Positions 1 to 8,205 of a DNA stretch of 64,000 nucleotides are shown in pieces. Numbering within the stretch: position 1 is the first letter of the stretch; every line of letters starts with the position of its first letter. Where the stretch lies: the NCBI GenBank assembly GCA_963815785.1, contig CAWFHZ010000002.1, positions 62,001-126,000 on the forward strand, written 5' to 3'. Made by a program: the position numbers and the translations under genes. Source of the stretch: DATFVA01 sp963815785 (lineage in GTDB: Bacteria; Bacteroidota; Ignavibacteria; Ignavibacteriales; Ignavibacteriaceae). The notes beneath the pieces were generated by a model. It saw nothing but the letters and a program-made list of their open reading frames with translations. It did no database searches and had not been told where the DNA came from.

Positions 1-2231
1 TGCTTTTCAACATTTGCTAGATCATTAACAATCATTCTTCCCTGTTCGGAAAGAACCTTCAGATCTATCTGATCGATTTTAATTTCCGTTTCTTCAATAC
101 TTTTTTGTAGCGCAGTCAGTTCTTTTTCTTTAAGCGGGAATTCATTTTTAAGATTTTCAAGTAGTTTCATTCTCCCGAAAAGTGAATCATCAAGTTTGGG
201 AGCAGAACCAGCTTCAATCAGCCCGGTGCTTGTAAGAAAATCTCCTTGCATGGTTACAAAATTAAAATCAGGATATTTCTCAGATAGTTTAAAAGCGGTT
301 TCGATATTTTCAACAACGACAGTCCTGTTCAGAAGCCGGGTGAAAAACTCCTCCCACTTTGGTTCTGTTTGAATGAGTTTTGATGTCCAGTTAATAAAGC
401 CAGTCTCTTTAGCAAGATTTTTTTTCTGCCTGTTAACAGAATAATTTTTCAGTTTATCAATTAAACCTCTCTTGGAGTTCTGATTAGTATTCTTTACATA
501 AAAAGCCGCCTTACCAATTTCGTTTTCCCGCAGGTATTCAATTCCATTTAAGAGATCATCAAAAGTTTCTACCAGTATATTGTTTATATCACTGCGTAGT
601 GAAGCTTCAACTGCAAACCGATATTCATCCTGAGTGTTCCCGATATGTGCAAGCAGATTTTTTTCACCTTTCGCCCAGTCACTGTTTTCAAGTAATGCTT
701 TTGAACCCTTTGAAACTCCTTCAAGGTTTTCGATAAGCGTCTGAATAAAATTAATTTTTTCTTTAAGCGTGTTTAAATGACTTTTATCTTCAAGTTCTTT
801 TGTTCGTAAAGAGTTCAGCTGTTTCTCAAGTTCTTCTTTTTCTTTCTGCTTCCGGGAATAAACCTCTTCTGATTCGGAGAGTCTTTTTTCAAGTCCGTTT
901 TTTTCATTTCCCAGCTCTTCAATAAAGCCAACAGTTTTAGCAATATTTCCGGTAAAAGATTGAATTTTCTGGTTTAGTTTATTGATCGCCAGGTTTTTCG
1001 TTTCAAGTGCTTTTTCAAGATTTGATAATTCATTTTCTCTCCCGGTAATCTCCTTGAATTTTTCAAGCTGCAGTTCTGAAAGTTCTTTGAGATTATTCCT
1101 TTTGGTTTCAAGTAGTTCTTTCAAGCCGGCTGCATTTTTTTCTATTTCCTTCTTTTCATTTTCCTTCTCATCAAATCTTTGCTCAAATGAAGAAATCAAT
1201 TCAGAACTTTCATTAATCAGGTTTTCAGCTTCTTCATATTGAGCTTTTAACTCGATTAATTCTTCCTTGTACCTCTCAATATTCTTTCCGAGGGATGTAT
1301 TCCTTTCTTTAGAAACAGAGAGATGATTTTCAACTTTGTGAATTTCCTCGGTTTTTAAAGTCAATTCAGTACGTTTATTCTTCAGTGCATTTTCAGCTTC
1401 AGAAAGTTTTTGTTTTATTTGCTTCAGCTCATCGTTAAGCTTTGAAAGTTCTGATTCAAGGGAAATTTTCTTTTGTAAATTTTCTTCTTTTAAATTCCTG
1501 GCTTCTTCTTTTTGTGACAGATAAAGAGCAAATTCTCTTTCTGCAAGATCCATTTCGAGTTCTCTCAAAGCGGAAGAAATCCTGTTATATTTATCGGCTC
1601 TTTTTGCCTGGCGTTCAAGTGAATTCACTTTTTTCTCTACTTCAGAGACTATATCATTTACTCTCGTCAGGTCTAATCTTACTTCATCGAGCTTTCTTAA
1701 AGAAAGTCTTCTTCTTAATTTATATTTGTTTACTCCTGCTGCTTCCTCGAACATCGTTCTTCTTTCATCGGCTTTATTGCTCAGGATAGTTTCAACCATT
1801 TTCAGTTCAATAACCGAATAGGCATTTGCACCTATCCCGGTATCCATAAAAAGATTTGTTATGTCTTTAAGCCGGCAAATGTTCTTATTCAGAAGATATT
1901 CGCTTTCACCGGAGCGGAATATTCTTCTTGTAATTGTAACATCAGTGTATTCGGTAGGAAGTATCCCTTTGTTGTTATGTATGGTAAGAGAAACCTCAGC
2001 CATCCCCATGGGCTTTCTTGAAGTGGTGCCGTTGAAAATAACATTTTCCATTTTATCACTTCTCAAAGCTCCGCTTCTCTGTTCGCCAAGAACCCACCTG
2101 ATTGAATCCACAATATTGGTTTTACCACAGCCGTTCGGACCAACAATAGAGGTTACGCCTTCATTGAAGTTCACGTTAGTTTTCTGTGCAAAGGATTTGA
2201 ATCCCAGTATTTCAAGCTTGGATAAATACAC
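1..2231 (-). CDS. smc: Chromosome segregation ATPase SMC (N-terminal two thirds, runs off the left edge)
   Basis: Reading the minus strand from a GTG at 2231 gives about 743 residues with no stop to the window edge. The start reads VYLSKLEILGFKSFA, followed by a Walker A loop GPNGCGKTNIVD and the SMC-typical WVLGEQ. A long charged coiled coil follows, then a hinge-like stretch (GDFLTSTGLIEAG, near 200-250) and the beginning of the returning coil. Family members are about 1150-1200 aa, so the C-terminal coil and the signature/Walker B head lie outside the window. SMC dimers with ScpA/ScpB compact and segregate the chromosome. The GTG lies 1 nt after the stop of the upstream membrane protein gene, so the two are probably co-transcribed. 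Start choice rests on the homologous N-terminus beginning directly at MYLKxLEIxGFKSFA-type sequence. Confidence 0.95.
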   Translation of the reverse strand, partial: MYLSKLEILGFKSFAQKTNVNFNEGVTSIVGPNGCGKTNIVDSIRWVLGEQRSGALRSDKMENVIFNGTTSRKPMGMAEVSLTIHNNKGILPTEYTDVTITRRIFRSGESEYLLNKNICRLKDITNLFMDTGIGANAYSVIELKMVETILSNKADERRTMFEEAAGVNKYKLRRRLSLRKLDEVRLDLTRVNDIVSEVEKKVNSLERQAKRADKYNRISSALRELEMDLAEREFALYLSQKEEARNLKEENLQKKISLESELSKLNDELKQIKQKLSEAENALKNKRTELTLKTEEIHKVENHLSVSKERNTSLGKNIERYKEELIELKAQYEEAENLINESSELISSFEQRFDEKENEKKEIEKNAAGLKELLETKRNNLKELSELQLEKFKEITGRENELSNLEKALETKNLAINKLNQKIQSFTGNIAKTVGFIEELGNEKNGLEKRLSESEEVYSRKQKEKEELEKQLNSLRTKELEDKSHLNTLKEKINFIQTLIENLEGVSKGSKALLENSDWAKGEKNLLAHIGNTQDEYRFAVEASLRSDINNILVETFDDLLNGIEYLRENEIGKAAFYVKNTNQNSKRGLIDKLKNYSVNRQKKNLAKETGFINWTSKLIQTEPKWEEFFTRLLNRTVVVENIETAFKLSEKYPDFNFVTMQGDFLTSTGLIEAGSAPKLDDSLFGRMKLLENLKNEFPLKEKELTALQKSIEETEIKIDQIDLKVLSEQGRMIVNDLANVEK

Positions 2232-2232
2232 T

Positions 2233-4827
2233 CTACGCCTGACCGTTAAATTGTGTAATTACTAATTTCATATAATCAATTACTGAATTTGTTACCTGGT
2301 AGTAAAAAATAAATCCACCGACAACCAGTATCAAAATCAAAATACTGTAGAAATAGACAGTTCCCGGATTGACATCGAAAATAACATAAACACCTTTAAT
2401 AAGGCGGTCAAATGACCAGAGAATAAATATCAGGAGTCCTATATAAATGTAAATGTTTGCTACATCAGCAGACAACATCCGGTAAAGAATAATTCCAACA
2501 GGAATCAACAGAACCATTGGGAGTAATGACCAGATCGTTGTATAATAAATACTTGAGATAAATACTTTTGTTCTTACAAAAAAAGAAGTTGCTTTTATTA
2601 TTATAGAAAGCAGGGGAACCAGTATGATGAAAATTAAAGTCAACCATAAAAGCGAGAGCGCGGGATGCCATGCAAGGTAACTTACTGTTGATAATATTTT
2701 TACACTACCAAATGAAAGTAAAAGTTTTTCAAAAAAAACATTTTCACGAAGATAAAAAAGCATATTGCTGATTAAAAGGGCGAGTATTGCTGCAATAACA
2801 AATCCAAGAATAGTTGAATGATAACCAGACATTATTCTTTGATCCCGCACATCTGCATAAAAATTATAAGGACGAAGAAGTGCGCGCGATGAATCCTCTC
2901 TGAACTTTCTTCCTGAATTAACAAGCACACCCATGATAAGGGCAAGAAATAACCCGAAGATTATAAAAACCATTGGTGCGTTATCTTTTTTGCTACCTAT
3001 CGGAATGGTTACACTTTCAGTGTTATGCAGTTTTGCATAAACCACTTTATAAGCAAGCCTGTTGGTGTTTCTGTCTTCACCGGCCACCCCGATATTATAA
3101 ACATTATCTTTACTGTATCCATTAATAAGAGAAGGAAAATCACCACGATAATCATACATTGAATTAATGAAAAATCCTGCCAGACCTGTTGAGCCGGAAT
3201 AATTAATTATTTCTTCAAAATATTTTGCCTGTGCCTCAAAAGAATACTTGTTTATGTATCCATCGGTATTCCCCGCATTTACAGTATATGTCGCGGAACT
3301 GATGAATACTTTACCGTTACCCAGTCTGGCTTTTAAACTATCTATTTTTTCTGAAACATCTTTCGGTGAAGTATTGAACAATTCAATACCATACATATCG
3401 AGACTGTCTGTTTTTACCAGGTTCAGATCAGCAAAAGATGCATAAGACAGCACATTCCAGTTTCTTTTTAAATCATTATTCAACCTGCTTATTAGCTGCA
3501 TCTGTGTACTGATTTCAGGAAGATAACCGCTACCCAATCCTACCGCTGCAACAGAACTGTATCTTTTATAACCACGGATGAAATTTAAAAGAAAGTTTTT
3601 ACTTCTTTCAATGAAGTTGGAATTTTGCGCCAATGCTTCGGGAATGAAATTTATAGGGAGTTCTATAAAAGCGAGAAGTCCGTAACGTTCACATAAAGCA
3701 AGCAGGTAAGGGTGCGGAACAACCTTTGCAAATCTTACTGCATTGAATCCCGTTTCTTTGATTAATTTTAAATCTTTTTCCATCTCAGAATAGGTTTCAA
3801 GATTCCCATATTCGCCATTGGATGGTAAATAAGTCACTCCATTTAATTTAAAACCTTCCCCGTTAAAAAGTAGTGAATCTTTTTCTTCTAACAATGAATA
3901 AACCCCGACTGTTCTATTTGTCCGGTCAATTAAATTTTCCCCTCTCCATAATTCAATCGATACTTTATACGAAACCGGGTTTGTCGGTGACCACAATTCC
4001 GGGTTGTTAATTGTGATTTTATCGTTAAATGTTTTGTCTTTGTTAGGCAGTAAATTAAACCTGGATTCAACTGGATTTTTTAGAGTTGAGCCATCGGGGT
4101 TTGTAACATTAATTTTATAAGTCAGATCGGTTTGCGCTTCTAAGCTATCAGTTGGTTTAGAAAATTCTTGATTCTCTACCCTTGAGCTTATCTGAAATGT
4201 TGCACTTTTAGATCCGGAAAAAAACTTGTACGATACATCTATATCTCTTAAAGAAATATTAGGTATAAGATGAATGTAAACATCACGTATAATTCCACCG
4301 AAATTTTGAGGGAATAAAAATCTCTGCTTAACAGGAATAGTATTTTCTGAATCGAGCTTATAATAAAGTTTTACCGAAATCACGTTACTTTTATCAATAT
4401 TCAGAATATCTTTCGGAAGATCTATCTGAAAGGGAAACTCTCCCCCGGGGTGTCTGTATATTATATTTTTATTAACAGAAATATCAGCGGAATAATTAAT
4501 ACCAAAGAAGACCAGTTTCATCTGATAATTCTTTAAGTCTTCAATTGAAATATTAAAACTTTTTTCAAAAATTAATTCTCCCTCTCCCTGGAAAACTGAA
4601 GGTACAGTGACAGGAACTTTCTGAGCATCTTCATCATTAGCCGGATGAACTTTCCAGGTTCCGTTTAATGAGACTATTTTCCTGGTCTTAGATATATCGA
4701 AAAACAGGGAATCAGATTCATTTATGTGATAACCGGGAAGCTCTTTAAAGACAATCTGGGCTTTTGAGAATGAAGAAAATATGATTAAAAAAAGAGATGT
4801 GAGTAAAATATATTTGGGGAATCCCAT
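2233..4827 (-). CDS. GH2-like pseudoenzyme fused to a multi-pass membrane domain
   Basis: 864 aa. Residues 1-23 are a Sec signal peptide ending in KAQ. Residues ~40-310 look like the glycoside hydrolase family 2 sugar-binding jelly roll and Ig-like domain (SLNGTWKVHPAND). Residues ~320-600 resemble the GH2 TIM barrel (LNGVTYLPS, then GFNAVRFAKVVPHPYLLALC). Where active enzymes have the acid/base motif GNE, this protein has GLGSGY. Where the nucleophile glutamate follows the penultimate strand, it has VFISSATYT. Both catalytic Glu therefore appear lost. From residue ~620 there are about six or seven hydrophobic segments to the C-terminus. I infer an envelope-anchored carbohydrate-binding or structural protein, not a hydrolase. 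A good TTG-N20-TATATTTG promoter lies upstream. Function not known to me. Confidence 0.8.
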   Translation of the reverse strand: MGFPKYILLTSLFLIIFSSFSKAQIVFKELPGYHINESDSLFFDISKTRKIVSLNGTWKVHPANDEDAQKVPVTVPSVFQGEGELIFEKSFNISIEDLKNYQMKLVFFGINYSADISVNKNIIYRHPGGEFPFQIDLPKDILNIDKSNVISVKLYYKLDSENTIPVKQRFLFPQNFGGIIRDVYIHLIPNISLRDIDVSYKFFSGSKSATFQISSRVENQEFSKPTDSLEAQTDLTYKINVTNPDGSTLKNPVESRFNLLPNKDKTFNDKITINNPELWSPTNPVSYKVSIELWRGENLIDRTNRTVGVYSLLEEKDSLLFNGEGFKLNGVTYLPSNGEYGNLETYSEMEKDLKLIKETGFNAVRFAKVVPHPYLLALCERYGLLAFIELPINFIPEALAQNSNFIERSKNFLLNFIRGYKRYSSVAAVGLGSGYLPEISTQMQLISRLNNDLKRNWNVLSYASFADLNLVKTDSLDMYGIELFNTSPKDVSEKIDSLKARLGNGKVFISSATYTVNAGNTDGYINKYSFEAQAKYFEEIINYSGSTGLAGFFINSMYDYRGDFPSLINGYSKDNVYNIGVAGEDRNTNRLAYKVVYAKLHNTESVTIPIGSKKDNAPMVFIIFGLFLALIMGVLVNSGRKFREDSSRALLRPYNFYADVRDQRIMSGYHSTILGFVIAAILALLISNMLFYLRENVFFEKLLLSFGSVKILSTVSYLAWHPALSLLWLTLIFIILVPLLSIIIKATSFFVRTKVFISSIYYTTIWSLLPMVLLIPVGIILYRMLSADVANIYIYIGLLIFILWSFDRLIKGVYVIFDVNPGTVYFYSILILILVVGGFIFYYQVTNSVIDYMKLVITQFNGQA

Positions 4828-4866
4828 CCGAATCAGTTATCCTATAATGTATATCAATTAAACTTA

Positions 4867-4897
4867 CAAATATACGTTAGAAACGAGGGGAAAGCAA
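4867..4897 (-). promoter_or_regulatory. Bacteroidota-type promoter of the GH2-like gene
   Basis: On the minus strand TATATTTG (4874-4867) matches the -7 consensus TAnnTTTG, and TTG (4897-4895) sits exactly 20 nt upstream, as expected for the -33 element. It ends 40 nt before the start codon. Confidence 0.55.
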
Positions 4898-4967
4898 TGT
4901 AAATTTTACTGATTGGAAACATAAATCAAACAAATTCCCTTTCGGTAAATATAATAAATACAAAGAG

Positions 4968-5723
4968 TTAAACGGATTCGATTATACTTATGAATGAATC
5001 TGCTTTCAAACAAGCTCCGCCTACCAATGCACCGTCAATATCTGCCTGAGATAAAAGTTCCCGCGCATTATCAGGTTTAACACTCCCTCCGTATTGGATA
5101 ACAAGATTTTCAGCAACATCGGTTGAGAAATCATCCTTTATATAAGCTCGTATAAATTGGTGCATATCTTCGGCTTGTCCCGGGCTTGCAGTTTTACCTG
5201 TTCCAATTGCCCAGACGGGTTCATAGGCAATTATAATTTTCTTCATTTGATCTAATGAAATTTCGTCTAATCCTCCGGAAAGCTGTTTAGTCAGCACATC
5301 CTTTTCTTTTCCATTTTCTCTTTCTTCAAGTGTTTCCCCTATACAAAAAATCGGTTTTAGTTCCGCTTTTAATGCAGTTTTTATTTTTTCGTTTATTAAT
5401 TTATCCTGTTCTTTATAAATTGTTCTTCGTTCTGAGTGCCCGAGTATTACATATTCACATCCCACACTTTTAAGCATCTTAGCAGAAATCTCACCTGTAA
5501 AAGCCCCGCTCTCTTCAAAATACATATTCTGAGCTCCGAGTTTTATAGGTGTGTTTTTAATAAGAGAATTTGCTTCACTAAGTGAGGTGAACGGCGGACA
5601 AATAATAACATCGCATTTTAATTGTTTACCGTTTAAGCCGGAAGCTATTTTAGAAATCAGGTTTTGTGATTCGGAAATGTCATTATTCATTTTCCAATTG
5701 CCTGCAATAACTTTTTTACGCAT
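4968..5723 (-). CDS. tpiA: Triosephosphate isomerase
   Basis: About 251 aa, the usual TIM length. It interconverts dihydroxyacetone phosphate and glyceraldehyde 3-phosphate in cytoplasmic glycolysis/gluconeogenesis. The N-terminal KVIAGNWKMN carries the catalytic Asn and Lys. The catalytic His is in ILGHSERR, the catalytic Glu in AYEPVWAIGTGKTA, and the phosphate-binding YGGSVKPDN and GALVGGA loops are present. An ATG four codons further upstream (5735) is possible. I prefer 5723 because it has a GAGG six bases before it and gives the conserved MRKKVIAGNWKMN start. The gene has its own promoter and is divergent from the MFS gene. Confidence 0.96.
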   Translation of the reverse strand: MRKKVIAGNWKMNNDISESQNLISKIASGLNGKQLKCDVIICPPFTSLSEANSLIKNTPIKLGAQNMYFEESGAFTGEISAKMLKSVGCEYVILGHSERRTIYKEQDKLINEKIKTALKAELKPIFCIGETLEERENGKEKDVLTKQLSGGLDEISLDQMKKIIIAYEPVWAIGTGKTASPGQAEDMHQFIRAYIKDDFSTDVAENLVIQYGGSVKPDNARELLSQADIDGALVGGACLKADSFISIIESV

Positions 5724-5752
5724 TATGTGCCTCATTCATTTTAGATGTAATG

Positions 5753-5784
5753 CAAAAGTAGTAAAGAGCGGCAATTACTTCAAA
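5753..5784 (-). promoter_or_regulatory. Bacteroidota-type promoter of tpiA
   Basis: Minus strand: TTTG at 5784-5781, 20-nt spacer, then TACTTTTG at 5760-5753. This fits TTTG-N19-21-TAnnTTTG exactly and lies about 30 nt before the tpiA start. Confidence 0.6.
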
Positions 5785-5829
5785 CAGTGATGTGTAATCT
5801 AAAAATTAAGAATTATTTTAATAGCCTGC

Positions 5830-5846
5830 TTAAAATATTATTTTAA
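5830..5846. promoter_or_regulatory. Perfect AT palindrome just before the MFS start
   Basis: TTAAAATA, a T, then TATTTTAA form a perfect 8-bp inverted repeat ending 4 nt before the ATG at 5851, where a ribosome-binding site would be. It could be an operator or a chance AT-rich palindrome; no SD is visible for the downstream gene. Confidence 0.25.
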
Positions 5847-5850
5847 TAAA

Positions 5851-7017
5851 ATGAAATTAAAAAATCTTCCTAAACAAGTTGTGGTGTTGGGACTTGTTAG
5901 TCTGTTTACAGATATAGCAAGTGAAATGCTCTACCCGGTTACACCAATATTTCTAACAGTAGTGCTTGGTTCTTCAATGGCGGTGGTTGGAATTATTGAA
6001 GGACTGGCAGAGGTTACTGCCGGGTTGCTTAAGGGATATTTCGGTCGTCTTTCAGACAAAAAAAAGAAGCGTTCAATATTTGTTGTTTTGGGTTACGCAC
6101 TTTCAGCACTTTCAAAACCATTACCCGGAATTTTCCCGGCACTTTCTGCAGTTATAACTTCAAGGGTAACAGACAGAGTTGGAAAGGGAATGCGTACGGC
6201 TCCGCGTGATGCACTTCTTTCCTCTTATGCTGAAGGGAATACAGGAGCAGTTTTCGGGTTTCACAGGGGAATGGACACCCTTGGGGCTGCACTTGGTCCC
6301 GTTGGGGCATTAATATTACTTCACTTTTATCCCGGTGATTATACATTGATATTTCTTGTTGCCTTTGTTCCTTCAATAATTGCAGTAAGTTTTACGCTTT
6401 TTATAAAGGATAATCCCGCATCATTTAAAAATACGACCAAAAGAAATTATGCAGAATTCTGGCAATCAGCTCCGTCAGGATATAAAACTATTCTGCTGTT
6501 AATTACAATTTTCTCTCTAGTAAACAGCAGCGATGTTTTCCTTATTCTGAAATCAAAAGACATTTCAAGTTCTGCATCACTCGCAATCTGGGGATACATT
6601 TTTTATAATCTTGTTTACGCCTCAACATCCTATCCTATTGGAAAGTATTCGGATAAAATTGGAAAGAAGAAAGTTTATATCACAGGTTTATACATCTTTG
6701 CCGGAGTCTATCTCGGATTTGCTTTGTTTCCTGATATTTATTTCATCTGGGTTCTATTTGCACTTTATGGTATTTATGCCGCATCGACTGAAGGGGTAGT
6801 AAAAGCCTGGGTTTCAGATTTAATTCCAGATGAACAACGCGGCTCCGCAATCGGATTACTTACAATGTTTACCAGTCTTTCATTGATGCTGGGTTCCTTT
6901 GTTGCTGGATTCTTATGGGATCAGTTTGGTTCAATGGTTCCATTTCTTTTATCTTCTATTGTGAGTGCAGTGATAGCCACTGTTTTTATAGTAGTAAAAA
7001 GAGAATCTGGCAAATAA
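5851..7017 (+). CDS. Major facilitator superfamily transporter
   Basis: 388 aa with about 12 hydrophobic segments. The loop after the second/third segment reads GRLSDKKKKRS, close to the MFS signature GxLaDrxGrr, and the corresponding loop in the second half reads GKYSDKIGKKK. The segment SRVTDRVGKGMRTAPRDALL is typical of a group of bacterial MFS proteins often annotated as multidrug or sugar-phosphate efflux permeases. The substrate cannot be told from sequence. It sits divergently from tpiA and 48 nt ahead of queC on the same strand, which could make it co-transcribed with the queuosine genes, but nothing ties it to that pathway. Confidence 0.85.
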   Translation: MKLKNLPKQVVVLGLVSLFTDIASEMLYPVTPIFLTVVLGSSMAVVGIIEGLAEVTAGLLKGYFGRLSDKKKKRSIFVVLGYALSALSKPLPGIFPALSAVITSRVTDRVGKGMRTAPRDALLSSYAEGNTGAVFGFHRGMDTLGAALGPVGALILLHFYPGDYTLIFLVAFVPSIIAVSFTLFIKDNPASFKNTTKRNYAEFWQSAPSGYKTILLLITIFSLVNSSDVFLILKSKDISSSASLAIWGYIFYNLVYASTSYPIGKYSDKIGKKKVYITGLYIFAGVYLGFALFPDIYFIWVLFALYGIYAASTEGVVKAWVSDLIPDEQRGSAIGLLTMFTSLSLMLGSFVAGFLWDQFGSMVPFLLSSIVSAVIATVFIVVKRESGK

Positions 7018-7065
7018 TTCCTCATTTCTTCACAGTGGCTATTTTCTTATTTTAACCGGATACTT

Positions 7066-7782
7066 ATGGAAAAAACAAATAAGAATATCGCTGTTGTTGC
7101 ACTTAGCGGCGGAATGGACAGTTGTGTAACTGCTGCTATTGCAGATCTTGACTACAAACTGGCTTTGCTCCATATTAATTACGGTCAGAGAACTGAAAAG
7201 AGGGAGCTTAAAGCGTTTAATGATATTGCCAATTTTTATAAGGTGGATAAAAAACTTGTGATTGATTACTCACATCTTGCTAAAATCGGCGGTTCATCGT
7301 TAACTGATTTTTCTAAGGAAATATCAAAAGCCGATCTCTCTAATAAAAGAAATCTGCCTGCCGGTAGGCAGGTTCCATCTTCATATGTTCCTTTCCGTAA
7401 TGCAAATATTCTTTCAGTGTGCACAAGTTGGGCTGAAGTAATAGGTGCTGAAAAAATTTTTATCGGTGCAGTTTATGAAGATTCATCAGGTTACCCTGAT
7501 TGCCGTCCCGGATTTTTTAAAGCATTTGAAGAGGTAATCAACCTTGGAACAAAACCGGAAACAAAAATTAAAATAGTTACTCCCGTAATAAATTTTTCCA
7601 AATCAGAAATTGTTAAAAAAGGTATAGAACTAAAAGCTCCTCTTCACCTGACCTGGTCCTGTTATAAAAATGAAGATGAAGCCTGCGGTGAGTGTGACAG
7701 CTGTGCCTTAAGACTTAGAGGATTTCAACAGGCAGGGCTTGAGGATCCGATAAAATATATTGTTAAACCCGTTTATACTTAA
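7066..7782 (+). CDS. queC: 7-cyano-7-deazaguanine synthase
   Basis: 238 aa, normal for QueC, which makes preQ0 from 7-carboxy-7-deazaguanine with ATP and ammonia. The PP-loop motif is ALSGGMDS near residue 13. The mid-region SSYVPFRN matches the family VPxRN motif. The C-terminal zinc site is built from Cys residues in SCYKNEDEACGECDSC. An in-frame palindromic element (7357-7372) encodes LPAGRQ in the variable loop just before SSYVPFRN. queF follows 72 nt downstream, so both preQ0-to-preQ1 steps are adjacent. No preQ1 riboswitch is apparent upstream. Confidence 0.95.
   Translation: MEKTNKNIAVVALSGGMDSCVTAAIADLDYKLALLHINYGQRTEKRELKAFNDIANFYKVDKKLVIDYSHLAKIGGSSLTDFSKEISKADLSNKRNLPAGRQVPSSYVPFRNANILSVCTSWAEVIGAEKIFIGAVYEDSSGYPDCRPGFFKAFEEVINLGTKPETKIKIVTPVINFSKSEIVKKGIELKAPLHLTWSCYKNEDEACGECDSCALRLRGFQQAGLEDPIKYIVKPVYT
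7357..7372. repeat. Palindromic element inserted in queC (encodes LPAGRQ)
   Basis: The 16-nt CCTGCC-GGTA-GGCAGG is an inverted repeat with 6-bp GC-rich arms inside an otherwise AT-rich gene. It is read in frame as part of NLPAGRQV. Short palindromic repeats that translate to PAGRQ-like peptides are known from many bacterial genomes; I see only one copy here. Confidence 0.5.
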
Positions 7783-7854
7783 TTGTTAATCTTCCGTATT
7801 ATTTAATCTTGCCTGATTATGGCAGGTAACATTGAAAATAATTTCTAAAAAATT

Positions 7855-8205
7855 ATGAACAAAAAAATAAAAATATTAGAAGTTTTCGATAACGCTTATC
7901 CTGAAAGGGATTATTCAATAATTCACACTGCACCTGAATTTACATCCGTTTGTCCCAAGACCGGTCAACCGGATTTTGCAACAATGACAATAGAATATAT
8001 TCCGGATAAACTATGTATTGAATTAAAATCATTGAAGTTATATTTAAATTCTTTCAGGAATGACGGGATTTATTTTGAAAGTGTAACGAACAAAATACTT
8101 GATGATCTTGTCGAAGTCTGTAAACCAAGATATATGTTAGTCCATGCTTCGTTTAACGTTCGCGGCGGAATATCATCTGTAATAAAGGCTGAGTACAGAA
8201 AGTAA
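7855..8205 (+). CDS. queF: NADPH-dependent 7-cyano-7-deazaguanine reductase
   Basis: 116 aa, the size of type I (unimodular) QueF, which reduces the preQ0 nitrile to preQ1 amine. The catalytic Cys is in FTSVCPKTGQPDFA, and the family motif ELKSLKLYLNSFRNDGIYFE that binds NADPH is intact, with the Glu that binds substrate. The C-terminal HASFNVRGG is typical. The stop TAA shares its last A with the ATG of glnD, so translation of the two genes may be coupled. Confidence 0.95.
   Translation: MNKKIKILEVFDNAYPERDYSIIHTAPEFTSVCPKTGQPDFATMTIEYIPDKLCIELKSLKLYLNSFRNDGIYFESVTNKILDDLVEVCKPRYMLVHASFNVRGGISSVIKAEYRK

Noticed and set aside
982..1789. Plus-strand ORFs opposite smc
   Set aside because: They are Ser/Phe/Leu-rich shadows of the coiled-coil coding strand, with no SD and no family resemblance.
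6973..7042. 10-bp inverted repeat ATAGCCACTG/CAGTGGCTAT around the end of the MFS gene
   Set aside because: The loop is 50 nt and the left arm forms a competing small hairpin; a terminator is possible, but I cannot support it enough to list.
7018..7065. preQ1 riboswitch upstream of queC
   Set aside because: The gap is only 48 nt and shows no preQ1-type hairpin with A-rich tail.
7357..7372. CRISPR or IS end at the queC palindrome
   Set aside because: Only one copy, no spacer pattern and no transposase nearby.
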